Positions 17,701 through 25,622 of a stretch of 63,085 bases of DNA are shown piece after piece. The stretch lies in the NCBI RefSeq assembly GCF_018882405.1, contig NZ_JACVOO010000012.1, positions 1 to 63,085 on the forward strand. Reading direction: 5' to 3'. The notes below the pieces were generated by a model. The model saw nothing but the letters and a program-made list of their open reading frames with translations. It was not told the DNA's origin and searched no databases. The stretch is from Polynucleobacter sp. 31A-FELB. GTDB lineage: Bacteria > Pseudomonadota > Gammaproteobacteria > Burkholderiales > Burkholderiaceae. Both the position numbers and the translations under genes were made by a program. Each line of letters begins with the position of its first letter. Position 1 is the first letter of the stretch.

Positions 17701-17817
17701 ACTGCTGTGCCACCCGTTATTGAAGTCATTAACAGCATAAGACAAAAAAGCAATGGTAAGAAACAAACGCTTAAGGTTATTAGATTGATCAATTTTGCTC
17801 AGGAAAAATGCAAGTGA
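14740..17817 (+). CDS. Primase with DUF3987-type C-terminal domain, element B
   Basis: 1025 residues. About 1-390 resemble the element A primase (LLVIDTDEADKRST, CRDPLEWSYGGAQVAKIFSS). From about 430 the protein is of the DUF3987 type (LFIDVAEFGGILAQTKKAGS, then NPYVSISGSITPNEFNGLLF and NGFSNRFIPLHVHRN). A coiled-coil insert is visible at about 530-668. The N-terminal half is thus joined to a different helicase-like half than in element A. It probably replicates the excised element from the iterons just downstream. Confidence 0.85.
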   Translation: MSAATFTKMTILNPKRAGKIFSKVNDKLKKETVGYYSEANASLLSVNSYSELKSVIQTCSANDVILAGTSTHEHLKVRPKSKKGIGEASRDAQSFPFGAAPGLLVIDTDEADKRSTGGFESIRHQLHTAIPQLASYSMLQTTSTGANVVDASGELLTGVTGIHTLFMIQDATDVPRALEILHQRLWLAGYGYIFIGETGTAFDRSIVDLAMRESSQPLYMRAHLDAGMSQNKQIEIYEAELGDELLDTKEALKDLSAQEVLQFNKLVTEAKYAYRDACSEQAKAYIDKRIKEMKAKGFSHDEAVDVVAASLRNNLYEDAEICLSDGQIVTVKEILADPEQYHEVTCRDPLEWSYGGAQVAKIFSSQDKPLIRSFAHHGQIFYLHEGKAPTAADDFADDFTEKNTSTHEPTHEDEEGDIYLSAMESIKEDESMFYGLLANIVEKGTRNSEATKVGIAAGLIAQWSMFLEPFYIEIGDEKVGCNINVLSVGLSGHARKGTSSELPNRILAPGIRSRAEHLYAKQEGINFAISRANAECSAKDNALNACLKTISILEHLDNDDINKLKIEIEILKDRIEKKEAGLAKAKANLDSACGTKGYVIRLQSIEDGQIILLADKARLKQLIATLEEYELTLIEPESVMQKFRKKEVDLRREMERLRGQIENLEYQSGFPRALANCGRPLNVIYSVSTGEGVIEAIRDPSTHTTNGKEIEDPGVLDKRLFIDVAEFGGILAQTKKAGSILSAVIRNAYDCKPLETNTRHEPVSVQNPYVSISGSITPNEFNGLLFDKQDIAKNADNGFSNRFIPLHVHRNKLVAMPTKTQGTEEMINGLWSNLLRVYQTLNPSEEARATAISMDVDAVEHWDREYKRITTLRAASIDAQRLHGRLETNTRKLAVILATMNGETSVSLPALKAAIAWIDYSAQTINKVVATAKDRMSNEAVSRDAQKVLGALAAFEGQASYTELARKLGYDKKQGKYKLEAAIARLTTAVPPVIEVINSIRQKSNGKKQTLKVIRLINFAQEKCK

Positions 17818-17864
17818 ACTATTTAAAGCAACTTTTATCCAGTTCCGATGCTGGGAATATAAAA

Positions 17865-17984
17865 CCGATAGATCCGATAGGAAATCGAATGGTTTCTATG
17901 CTTTGCTATCTCTCTACTCAGAAAAGAGAGGTAGGACATTTGTTTTTATTCAATTTTTTCTATCGGTTCTATCGGTTCTATCAA
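17865..17984 (+). repeat. Iteron-like repeats, candidate replication origin of element B
   Basis: CCGATAG occurs at 17865 and 17874 (9-bp period). Its inverse CTATCGG occurs at 17960 and 17969, with a partial CTATCAA at 17978 (9-bp period again). Two inverted clusters flank about 80 bp immediately after the primase gene. The motif differs from the GTAAC-core repeats of element A, matching the different helicase half of the primase. Confidence 0.6.
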
Positions 17985-18043
17985 TGTATTACTAAAACCT
18001 TTAAATATAACTCCCCACATTTAAAGAAGCATTGGGTAAGGCC

Positions 18044-18685
18044 ATGACTATCCCCAAAGGAAAGCCAAAAATAACTAATCCCAATCTGCTGCTTCTGAAG
18101 CACATAGATGGGCAAGATGAGCTCAAAACATCGACTGACTACTACCTATCTCAAGCGACCTTAGGCGCATCAACCGCAAAGGTAATGGGCCGCAATGGCG
18201 CTCTAGATGAAGACCAGATATCGCTGGAATACACCAAGGAATTGCTTGAGAGGCATTTTAAGGATGTTGCCAATGGTGAACTGGCGATAGCCGAGCAAAT
18301 GCTCATTACCCAAGCCTTTGCATTAAACGTGGCATTTAATAGCCTTTCTGTACGAGCTGCACGGCAAAAGGACGCCTCAACTATGCAAATGATCATGAAT
18401 CTGTGTTTTAAGGCGCAAAACCAATCAAGGGCTACTTTGGATTCCCTCGTGCAACTCAAGCGCCCAAATCAAACCAGCTTTATAAAGCAAGCCAACATTG
18501 CAAATGGGCATCAACAGGTGATTAATTCTGGCGAAAAAAACATCACGCCACAAAACGAACTTTTGGAGAGATCAAATGGCAAACGGCTGGACAGAAGTGC
18601 GAAAACAAAAGCAAAGAGAATTGATTCAACAGTGGAGGCCGTGGGAAAAATCGACGGGCGCGAAAACCCTAGAAGGAAAAGCTAG
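18044..18685 (+). CDS. Mobile-element protein of unknown function, element B
   Basis: 213 residues from ATG 18044 (AAGG upstream), chosen over the TTG at 18032. The core (AIAEQMLITQAFALNVAFNSLS, CFKAQNQSRATLDSLVQLKRP, FIKQANIANGHQQV) is homologous to the element A protein 8900-9490; the N-terminus differs. Helical and without membrane segments. Overlaps the next gene by 110 bases. Function unknown. Confidence 0.78.
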   Translation: MTIPKGKPKITNPNLLLLKHIDGQDELKTSTDYYLSQATLGASTAKVMGRNGALDEDQISLEYTKELLERHFKDVANGELAIAEQMLITQAFALNVAFNSLSVRAARQKDASTMQMIMNLCFKAQNQSRATLDSLVQLKRPNQTSFIKQANIANGHQQVINSGEKNITPQNELLERSNGKRLDRSAKTKAKRIDSTVEAVGKIDGRENPRRKS

Positions 18686-18785
18686 GTCATCTCGCAATGC
18701 CGTCAAGACCGGCAATAGCGCTCAGATCAGGGAGATGATTAAGGAGATCAATGCTCTATTGAGGGGCCCAAAATTATTGGATTAA
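18576..18785 (+). CDS. Small basic overlapping protein, element B
   Basis: 69 residues with the pattern RPWEKSTGAKTLEGKARSSRNA, homologous to 9375-9584. It begins inside the preceding gene in another frame, with GGAG upstream of its ATG. Conservation of the overlap in both elements argues that both frames are real. Possibly nucleic-acid binding; function unknown. Confidence 0.75.
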   Translation: MANGWTEVRKQKQRELIQQWRPWEKSTGAKTLEGKARSSRNAVKTGNSAQIREMIKEINALLRGPKLLD

Positions 18786-18883
18786 CTCGCGCCCAAATAG
18801 CCAAATAAGTAATCCCGTCAAATTGACTCACTCGCCCTGTGAAAGAGCTAATTTGAGGGTTGCCATGATTGGCAATGAATTAT

Positions 18884-19366
18884 TTATTTTGGTTTGAAAT
18901 AGTTACTCCAAAACAAGTAAGCCCCTTCTACGAGCTTATGAAGCATCACTTGATCGCCATTACTTAGCTCTATTATGTAATTAGCAGAATGTTCACTGAT
19001 TGGGTCTGAGGATCCAAAATAGAAATTGACGCTATGAATTATCGCTTTGGTAGAGACTATGGAGCTACGAGGCCTGCTTACACCACCATGTTTAGAGTTT
19101 GTTGCAATGTCATGCAAAGCACTTAGTGCGCTACATTTAATCTCAAATTGATTCCTGAGATCGCCAAGGCTTAAGCGATTAGGATTCGTTCGTAAATCTT
19201 TCTCAACCCAGTCAATTAAATGCCACAAAGATGAGCATAAATTAAAAGCCTCTCTAGCCGTGGGTTCGCTATTAAATCGCAAAAAGTTAGGCTGAACTAT
19301 CTCCATCCAGTACTGTGCCGCTGATTCAATTCCTAAAATAGGAGTTATAGCCTTCTCTTTACTCAT
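18884..19366 (-). CDS. Unknown protein, cargo region of element B
   Basis: 160 residues, helical N-terminal half (YWMEIVQPNFLRFNSEPTAR, LCSSLWHLIDWVEKDL) and a segment ALHDIATNSKHGG that is reminiscent of HEPN-like proteins, though I cannot place it in a family. It lies beyond the terminator of the TPR-SGNH gene on the same strand, so it needs its own promoter. It could be a defence or regulatory passenger; this is a guess. Confidence 0.6.
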   Translation of the reverse strand: MSKEKAITPILGIESAAQYWMEIVQPNFLRFNSEPTAREAFNLCSSLWHLIDWVEKDLRTNPNRLSLGDLRNQFEIKCSALSALHDIATNSKHGGVSRPRSSIVSTKAIIHSVNFYFGSSDPISEHSANYIIELSNGDQVMLHKLVEGAYLFWSNYFKPK

Positions 19367-19434
19367 AGCCTTTTACTCTGCCTCAAATTACTTTTAACCA
19401 TCTTAGCCCCTAATTCAACACCGACCCCCAATAG

Positions 19435-19504
19435 AAAAACCCCACCGAAGTGGGGTTTCTCATAAAGCTTATTAATTACTGCAACCTACGCTGATCTATG
19501 GGTT
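19435..19504 (-). terminator. Cargo 3' module R3 after the TPR-SGNH gene
   Basis: Minus strand: a degenerate CCCATAGATCAGCGTAGG hairpin overlapping the stop codon, then CCCCACTTCGGTGGGG with a T run. Shares the AATAAGCTTTATGAGAA spacer with modules R1, R4 and R5. Confidence 0.75.
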
Positions 19505-21235
19505 AAAGGTGAGATGATTTTTGAATGCCTCTTGTCCTGCCGCTGGACTCAAATGAAATTCATCGATATGCCATTTACCATTTGAAACACCATCCCCAAA
19601 ATTGGTCATTGAGAAGATGTCTAGGAACTTAAACCCACGCTTTTGGCTTTCACTTTTCAGCACTTCATTGAATGTCGAAAGTAATTCAGCAAAGCCTAAT
19701 TTACTGATGAACTCTAGTTTATTGAAGTCAATATTACTAGCAGGCACTCCAGATACGATGATCTGATGCTGCATTTCAGTATTGGCTTGAACCAACCAGT
19801 TTAAGTAGTTATTTATAGTTTCATTCACAATTGCATCAATGGCCATTTCTGGATTGTTGTACATAAACTTCACAATTCCTTCATCGGGACGGCAATCAAT
19901 TTCGCCAATGGCCATCAAGACTGTTGAGCTTTTGGGGAGTGACCGAAAATGATTTATGACTGCTGCTTTATATTGATTTGGTTGTGTATTGCCTAAGTGC
20001 CACTGCTTGCAGCCTGGAATCCATAGTGATTGACATTGCATAATTTGGTCGTCAAACGTTATTTCAAGGCCAGAGTATGGCAAGGAATGACTCTCACCAA
20101 TAACATGGATTCGAGCAGGCCGCGCAATGTAATTCTTATCTTGGAAATGCTGCAACAATCTGTTTAAAAATAACCAATACGCCTTAGCACCCTTATGAAT
20201 TAATAGCCCGCCGTCTTTGGCAGACTTGGTTATCTCTAGATACCTTTGGCAATTGCTAGCATCTCCTAGCAAGTAAGCCAATACTGCCAAGTAGACCCCA
20301 TCTTCTAGCCCTTCATTTTCAGGATCTATTTTGTAAGAGATCCCATAGTTTTCAATAGCTTTATCCCATTGCCCAAGAAGACAATTTAGTCGACCTAATG
20401 CTGAATTGCATTTTAAAAATCGTGGGTTAATCTCATATGCTTTCTGTAGAGTTAAGAAGGCATCATCAAATAATCCATTGTTGATTTGGGCTGAACCTAA
20501 GTTTGATAAGGCAAATATATTATCAGGATTTAACTCAAAAGCTTTTTTTGCGTGATTCAATCCTTTATCTAATTTACCGAGTTCTATAAATACACCACTG
20601 ATATTGGAATGTCCCTCAGCAAACTCTGGCTGTAATGTTATTGCTTTCTGGTAATTGGGTAATGCCTCGTCATATCGTCCTTGATTTGCATAGATGCTAC
20701 CGAGTGAATCCCATGCAGCAAATGCCTCGGAATCTAGCTCTATTGCGTTTTTAAATGCTACCTTTGCTTGATCAAATAGCTTTTGATCAGCCAGAATATT
20801 GCCGTAGTTATACCAAAGTTGAACACTTGGTGCGATTTGTAATGCTTTCTTATAGACTTGCTGTGCTTGTTCAAGCTCGCTTAAAGACCTCAAGACAGTA
20901 CCTAAATTACTATAGGCATCAATGTAGTTTGTTTTTAAATCAATCGCTTTCTGATAGGACTGTTTTGCCTCTATTAGCTCTCCCAATGCAAGCAAGGTGT
21001 TTCCAAGATTAAAGTGGGCTTCAGCAAATTTATTATTAACCACTAATGCACGCTTAATGTGCTGCTTTGATTCTTGAAGCTTTTGGTCATTGAAATAACA
21101 GACCCCCAATAGATGCAGTGCATCAAAATGTAATGGCTTAACTCTTAGAATTTTCTTATATCCTAATTGAGCAGACTTAATGTCACCTTGCTGATGAGCA
21201 TTTAATGCACTCAAAAATACTGTGTCTATTTTCAT
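19496..21235 (-). CDS. TPR-repeat protein with C-terminal SGNH-like domain, cargo of element B
   Basis: 579 residues. About ten tetratricopeptide repeats fill residues 1-340 (for example AEAHFNLGNTLLALGELIEA). The C-terminal 200 residues look like an SGNH-type hydrolase/acyltransferase fold: VIGESHSLPYSG holds the candidate nucleophile Ser, AIGEIDCR matches a later block, and WHIDEFHLSP gives the Asp-x-x-His pair. TPR proteins of this kind often modify cell-surface glycans. Its place next to the V3 surface cassette suggests modification of that protein or its glycan. No signal peptide seen. Confidence 0.75.
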   Translation of the reverse strand: MKIDTVFLSALNAHQQGDIKSAQLGYKKILRVKPLHFDALHLLGVCYFNDQKLQESKQHIKRALVVNNKFAEAHFNLGNTLLALGELIEAKQSYQKAIDLKTNYIDAYSNLGTVLRSLSELEQAQQVYKKALQIAPSVQLWYNYGNILADQKLFDQAKVAFKNAIELDSEAFAAWDSLGSIYANQGRYDEALPNYQKAITLQPEFAEGHSNISGVFIELGKLDKGLNHAKKAFELNPDNIFALSNLGSAQINNGLFDDAFLTLQKAYEINPRFLKCNSALGRLNCLLGQWDKAIENYGISYKIDPENEGLEDGVYLAVLAYLLGDASNCQRYLEITKSAKDGGLLIHKGAKAYWLFLNRLLQHFQDKNYIARPARIHVIGESHSLPYSGLEITFDDQIMQCQSLWIPGCKQWHLGNTQPNQYKAAVINHFRSLPKSSTVLMAIGEIDCRPDEGIVKFMYNNPEMAIDAIVNETINNYLNWLVQANTEMQHQIIVSGVPASNIDFNKLEFISKLGFAELLSTFNEVLKSESQKRGFKFLDIFSMTNFGDGVSNGKWHIDEFHLSPAAGQEAFKNHLTFNP

Positions 21236-21250
21236 TTTGTTTCACCATAG

Positions 21251-21329
21251 AAAAACCCCACCGAAGTGGGGTTCTCATAAAGCTTATTAATTACTAGGTT
21301 TACTGCAACCCACGGTGATCTGTGGGTTT
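21251..21329 (-). terminator. Cargo 3' module R4 after V3
   Basis: Minus strand: AAACCCACAGATCACCGTGG hairpin, a spacer with AATTAATAAGCTTTATGAG, then the CCCCACTTCGGTGGGG terminator. The part nearest the V3 stop is identical to module R6 after V4. Confidence 0.8.
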
Positions 21330-21344
21330 CTCTTTTTAGGGAGA

Positions 21345-24300
21345 TTAAACCACTACAAAGTCACCTGCAGCAATAGTTGCTGAACCAACCTTAATTACCA
21401 GGTCATTTGCACCCTGGAAACCGGCGATTGCATCGTTAACAACTACATATGAACCAGCTGCAGCACCATTTGCAAAGCTAATTTCTTTTGCGATGATTTG
21501 GTTAGCGCCAGCTGCTGCTGCTGATCCTGCAAAGTTACCTGAACCGAAGTAGGCATTAGCAGTAATTGCAGCATATACATCAGCCAATGAGCCAACTGAT
21601 GTTGTATCCACAACAGTAGAGGCCATCGTTGCTGCAGTAGATGTGCCGCCCGCTGTTAACGTTACTCCATTTAACAAGTAACCTGCTGTAGTAGATGCGG
21701 TTAAACCGATCTTGTCAGCAGTTGTTGTAAATCCAACAATTGAGTCAACGTTAATACCACCAGCGCCAACTGAGGTAGCTTTGGTTGTGTAAACAACTGT
21801 ATCGGTACCAGAACCAGTAGTAATTGTGTCTTGACCAGCGCCACCAGTGATAAACCAAGTATCTGTGTCTGTACCCAGAGTGATGGTATCCGCACCCGTG
21901 CCGCCCTTAGCAACGTTGGCAGTACCAGCAGCAACTGTTGAACCAGCAAGATTCATTGTTACACCAGAGGATGTATTTGCAGAGGCATCTACCACTACCA
22001 TCTTAGTCGTAGTAGTAATACCTGTTGCATTAACCGTAATGTTGTCAGCTCCTGCAGCAGAACTAGTGATGCTAATTGCAACGTCACCAGAAACTGAGGT
22101 GGACAACTTCAATGAATTTCCGCCTGATAGGCCAGTAGCATCGAATGTTAAAGCGCCCGTTGTCAATGCAGCTGCTGTTACATCCAAAACACCGCCTGTA
22201 GATGTTACCAAGGCATTCTCATAACCACCAACAGTCCATGTGAGGGCGCCTGATGTATTAGCAAAGGTGAACTTATCAATACCAGTTACATTTGCAAAAT
22301 TAGCATCAACAACTGTTACAGCGCCAGTTGTGTCTGTATACGCTACAGTATCCGTACCTGTACCACCAGTCAACGAGCTTAATGCTGCAATGTTTGCATA
22401 TGTGCCAGTGATAACGTCGTTACCAGTACCGGCAGTAATGGATGGAGTGCCGCCAGTACCTTTGGTGCCAACGTTAATTTGGTCATTTGCTGATGTACCA
22501 GTTACTACTAAAGCACCAGTTTGACCAGCGATAGACAATTCAACACCGGCGGTATTAGCGCTTGCATTTAAAGTAGTTACTCTAGTTGCGTTAGAGCTGA
22601 TATCAACCTTAGCAGCGTAAGCACCAGAAACGGTTACTGTTTTGAGATCTGTTGTAGCTGTACCGATAGCAATGCTACCAAAATCCGTACCGGCAGTTAA
22701 CAAAGTACCGGCCGTATTGAATACAGCTGTACCACCAGTAGATACAGTTAAATTCAATGTTTCAAAACCACCGATTGCAAGAGCTGTTGCATTTTCAACT
22801 GTAGTAGCTGTTGTATTGGTAAATGTTAATCCCAATACATCGGCTGTGCCTGTACCGTCTAGCAACTGATAAGTAGTAGCTGTATTTGCAAGAGTAGCCT
22901 TAATAGCAACGTTAGCCGCTTGACCTGCAGTCATGCTGGAGAAACCAGCACCAGCTGCTTGTGTTTCAAGGCTTACGATACCAGCAACAACTGAAGCATC
23001 TTGAGTTACGCCACCAGTGATGCTGTTGTTCAAAATTTCAAAATTGCTGAACTTAGCACCAGTGGCTGCTGTCATTGCAACTGTAGTCAACTTAATAGTG
23101 TCCGTTGTACCGCCACCACCGTTGATTGCGCCAACTGTATTAGTGAATGCACCAGTAACTGTAACTGTGTCTTTACCAGCACCACCAGTAAATGCAAAGC
23201 CTGTAGGAGCGCCTGTATTAAGAACAGCAGCAACACCACCAGCCGTCATTCCACTTGCGTCAACTGATGTCACTGTGGAAGCAAGGGCGTTTGTACCTAA
23301 AGTTACTAAAGTAGCTGCGCCTGCAACTGTTAATGTAGTTAAAGCACTACCAGTGATGCCTGTACCTAAATCAAGGCTAGTAGCAGCATTGATAGCAACA
23401 GTAGTTGCTGTCGCAGTAGCAGCTAAAGAAGCTACTTTATTTACTTGACCTGCTGTTGATGTTTGCGCACCACCAGTAGAAGTTACGTTTACTGTCTTGA
23501 GTAAACCATCAGCATTAGCGTTCAATGTAACGGCACCAGCATTTGCGCCACCATTGACTGCCAGAGTTACGGATGTAGTTCCTGCGATTGATGTCGCAGT
23601 TACTGCACCTAACTGAGTGGATGTACCATTGCCATTAATTCCAATAGCTGTTGTTTTGCCAACGTTTGTAAAGGTAACAGCGCCTGTTGAGCGATCTGCC
23701 CACAATTGTGTTGCACCTGTAACACTTGCTTGATCAATAGTTGCCGCTTGACCAGAAATGTTATTTACATATAAGGCATCTAAACCACTGTTATTACCGA
23801 AACTAATTGCACCAGTAGATGATGCATTTGCGGTAGTCACTGTAGATGTAGGAATGTCACCAGCAGTACCTGTAAATGTCATGGCTGCCAAAGGTGTTCC
23901 GGCAACGGCTGCAGTCAACGTTACAACTTTTGAGCCTGTTGTGCCAGTAGATGTCGCAGTTGCAGTAGTACCTGTTACGGCATTAATTGCTGTAACCATT
24001 GCTGTAACAGTTGCATCGTTAGTGGCACCAATTACATAAGAGCCAGATAAGCCGTTATAAGTAAAGTTAACAACATCACCTTGATTGCCTTTTACATTAG
24101 GAACAACCAGTGAAGTGGTAACGATTGCTGGAATACCAAAAGCGATTGCGGGCGTTGCAGTGCCTGCAGTTGGAGCTAGTACAGTTACACCAGCAGTACC
24201 ACCGCCATATGTGAGTGCAGCATTTGCGCCAACGGTAGCAACTTGTGAAAGTGTCAGTGTTGCGCCATTAACCGCTGTCACTGTTGTGCCAGCTGCCACA

Positions 24301-24839
24301 CCAGTACCTGTAATGGACATTCCAGCCTTAATATTAGCATTGGCAGTACCAAGCACCAAAGTTGTTGAAGCAGTACTCGCAGTGTTAGTGCTTGATGTTT
24401 GTCCGATAAAGGCAATAGTAGAGCCTGCGACAGAATTCAAAGCTGAAATAAAGTTTGCCGCTGAAGTTGCTTGTGTATTGGTGCTGTATGTGAAGCTGCC
24501 GCTACCTGTGCCGTATGTGAAGGTTTCTGTAGTTGCGTTTGTTGTATCAGCGAATACATATTGGTTTGCTTGTTGAACATTTGCAGTCACTGTAGCAGCT
24601 GTGATTGTATTAACTTGAGCCGTTGCAGCAGTAGTCGCGCCGATAGCGCCACCAGCATTTTGTAAAGACACTTTTAACACATCGCCTGAAGTTGCTGAGG
24701 TACCAGTAATATTGTCATTGGCATTCATTGTTGTGCTAGCGGCAGCAGAAGTGCCGTTACCAAAATCAATAATTCCTGACACAGTACCTGAACCAGCCAT
24801 CGTAATTGTGTCGATACCAGTAGTGAGTGGACGATCCGA
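21345..24839 (-). CDS. V3: 5'-truncated surface-layer/RTX-like reading frame, cargo of element B
   Basis: 1164 residues of open frame, about half Ala, Thr and Gly; no Cys. From the att-like site it reads RPLTTGIDTITMAGSGTVSG. RTX-like repeats are seen near the C-terminus (TGGAGQDTITTGSGTDTVVY, GTGADTITLGTDTDT) and the protein ends DFVVV. The first ATG (24800) has no ribosome binding site. The frame continues through the site to a TAG at 24840-24842. Very likely the exchangeable 3' part of a large secreted surface protein; no promoter seen. Confidence 0.8.
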   Translation of the reverse strand, partial: SDRPLTTGIDTITMAGSGTVSGIIDFGNGTSAAASTTMNANDNITGTSATSGDVLKVSLQNAGGAIGATTAATAQVNTITAATVTANVQQANQYVFADTTNATTETFTYGTGSGSFTYSTNTQATSAANFISALNSVAGSTIAFIGQTSSTNTASTASTTLVLGTANANIKAGMSITGTGVAAGTTVTAVNGATLTLSQVATVGANAALTYGGGTAGVTVLAPTAGTATPAIAFGIPAIVTTSLVVPNVKGNQGDVVNFTYNGLSGSYVIGATNDATVTAMVTAINAVTGTTATATSTGTTGSKVVTLTAAVAGTPLAAMTFTGTAGDIPTSTVTTANASSTGAISFGNNSGLDALYVNNISGQAATIDQASVTGATQLWADRSTGAVTFTNVGKTTAIGINGNGTSTQLGAVTATSIAGTTSVTLAVNGGANAGAVTLNANADGLLKTVNVTSTGGAQTSTAGQVNKVASLAATATATTVAINAATSLDLGTGITGSALTTLTVAGAATLVTLGTNALASTVTSVDASGMTAGGVAAVLNTGAPTGFAFTGGAGKDTVTVTGAFTNTVGAINGGGGTTDTIKLTTVAMTAATGAKFSNFEILNNSITGGVTQDASVVAGIVSLETQAAGAGFSSMTAGQAANVAIKATLANTATTYQLLDGTGTADVLGLTFTNTTATTVENATALAIGGFETLNLTVSTGGTAVFNTAGTLLTAGTDFGSIAIGTATTDLKTVTVSGAYAAKVDISSNATRVTTLNASANTAGVELSIAGQTGALVVTGTSANDQINVGTKGTGGTPSITAGTGNDVITGTYANIAALSSLTGGTGTDTVAYTDTTGAVTVVDANFANVTGIDKFTFANTSGALTWTVGGYENALVTSTGGVLDVTAAALTTGALTFDATGLSGGNSLKLSTSVSGDVAISITSSAAGADNITVNATGITTTTKMVVVDASANTSSGVTMNLAGSTVAAGTANVAKGGTGADTITLGTDTDTWFITGGAGQDTITTGSGTDTVVYTTKATSVGAGGINVDSIVGFTTTADKIGLTASTTAGYLLNGVTLTAGGTSTAATMASTVVDTTSVGSLADVYAAITANAYFGSGNFAGSAAAAGANQIIAKEISFANGAAAGSYVVVNDAIAGFQGANDLVIKVGSATIAAGDFVVV
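24815..24832. other. att-like site 3 (B/C boundary)
   Basis: TACCAGTAGTGAGTGGAC, in frame in V3 (P-L-T-T-G-I-D-T). Matches site 2 over 22 bases (24811-24832) and site 4 with two differences. Confidence 0.65.
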
Positions 24840-24908
24840 CTACAAATAAATTATTAGAAAAATCAATTAGTTACTTTCTAATTTTGTATTCGATGATTAA
24901 GCCGTTGC

Positions 24909-25006
24909 CATCCTGTGTGTTTTAGACATAACGACTTGATACTTTTGTAGCACTTATAGACGGAGATCTCAGCCTTTGTGCATACATTCTCGTGTACATC
25001 CTGTGT
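24909..25006 (+). repeat. Direct repeat, candidate arm sites of element C
   Basis: CATCCTGTGT occurs at 24909-24918 and 24997-25006, in the gap between att-like site 3 and the toxin gene. A 10-bp repeat could arise by chance; its position matches that of the longer repeats in A and B. Confidence 0.3.
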
Positions 25007-25027
25007 ACGTATGTAAGAAAAATTAAT

Positions 25028-25309
25028 TTAGCCAAACAGTTGGCTATGCGATCCCAGTCGAGCAAGCCTTAAGGTGTCTTTATCCGCCAGCCGGTAGATC
25101 AATAGTAAATCAGGCTTAATATGACATTCTCGATAGCCTAACCAATTTCCCGTCAGGTCGTGATCACGATAATGCGGTTCAAGTGGTAAATCATTTACAA
25201 GCGAATCCAATAGAACCCTTAAGTCTGCGCTCAAATTGGTTTTGTGTAGCCCTTTAGATTCACGCTTTAAATCTCGCTTAAATGCTGTTGATATTTCAAT
25301 CGTTCGCAT
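25028..25309 (-). CDS. YafQ-family toxin, element C
   Basis: 93 residues: MRTIEISTAFKRDLKRESKG start, then PHYRDHDLTGNWLGYRECHI, LLLIYRL and the terminal GSHSQLFG. These are the conserved segments of YafQ mRNA interferases, and it is closer to the family norm than the element A toxin. It overlaps the antitoxin gene by 14 bases. Confidence 0.92.
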   Translation of the reverse strand: MRTIEISTAFKRDLKRESKGLHKTNLSADLRVLLDSLVNDLPLEPHYRDHDLTGNWLGYRECHIKPDLLLIYRLADKDTLRLARLGSHSQLFG

Positions 25310-25562
25310 TCAACTCTGCCATCAAGTCATTGACCGTAGCATAGTGATGCCCCTTTCCTGTTTCTAACTCTGTAATTGCCTTCTTAGTAACCGCATTTGG
25401 TACTTTGACTGCAAATGGTAAGCACTGCTCATCAGCCACCCGAAACATGAGTAAGCGAATAGCATCTGACACGGATAAGCCCATTGCCTCCAGTGCATCG
25501 GTTGCTCGATCTTTGGTGGCTGTATCAATCCTTGCACGGACATAAGTATTTGCTGTGGTCAT
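25296..25562 (-). CDS. DinJ/RelB-family antitoxin, element C
   Basis: 88 residues from ATG 25562 (GGAG 7 bases upstream), preferred to the TTG at 25574. The ribbon-helix-helix start (TYVRARIDTATKDRATDALE) is followed by GLSVSDAIRLLMFRVADE. Encoded upstream of its toxin. Confidence 0.9.
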   Translation of the reverse strand: MTTANTYVRARIDTATKDRATDALEAMGLSVSDAIRLLMFRVADEQCLPFAVKVPNAVTKKAITELETGKGHHYATVNDLMAELNAND

Positions 25563-25622
25563 CTTATTCTCCAAGTTATTCAGAGATTGTAGTCACAATG
25601 AGACTACATTTCAAGTTAATGA

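Larger units (their letters stand above)
11787..24828. mobile_element. Element B: P4-like integrative element carrying surface-gene cassette V3
   Basis: About 13 kb between att-like sites 2 and 3. Order: candidate arm sites, BrnT-type toxin and XRE antitoxin, XRE regulator, tyrosine recombinase, structured leader, AlpA, DUF3987 primase, iterons, two overlapping small genes, an unknown gene, a TPR-SGNH gene and V3. It shares a near-identical block with element A (4541-5975 corresponds to 13319-14753) but differs on both sides, showing modular exchange. Confidence 0.65.

Noticed and set aside
17795..18047. Two frames of 66 and 79 codons after primase B
   Set aside because: They read through the iteron region and encode aromatic, low-complexity peptides produced by the repeats; no ribosome binding site.
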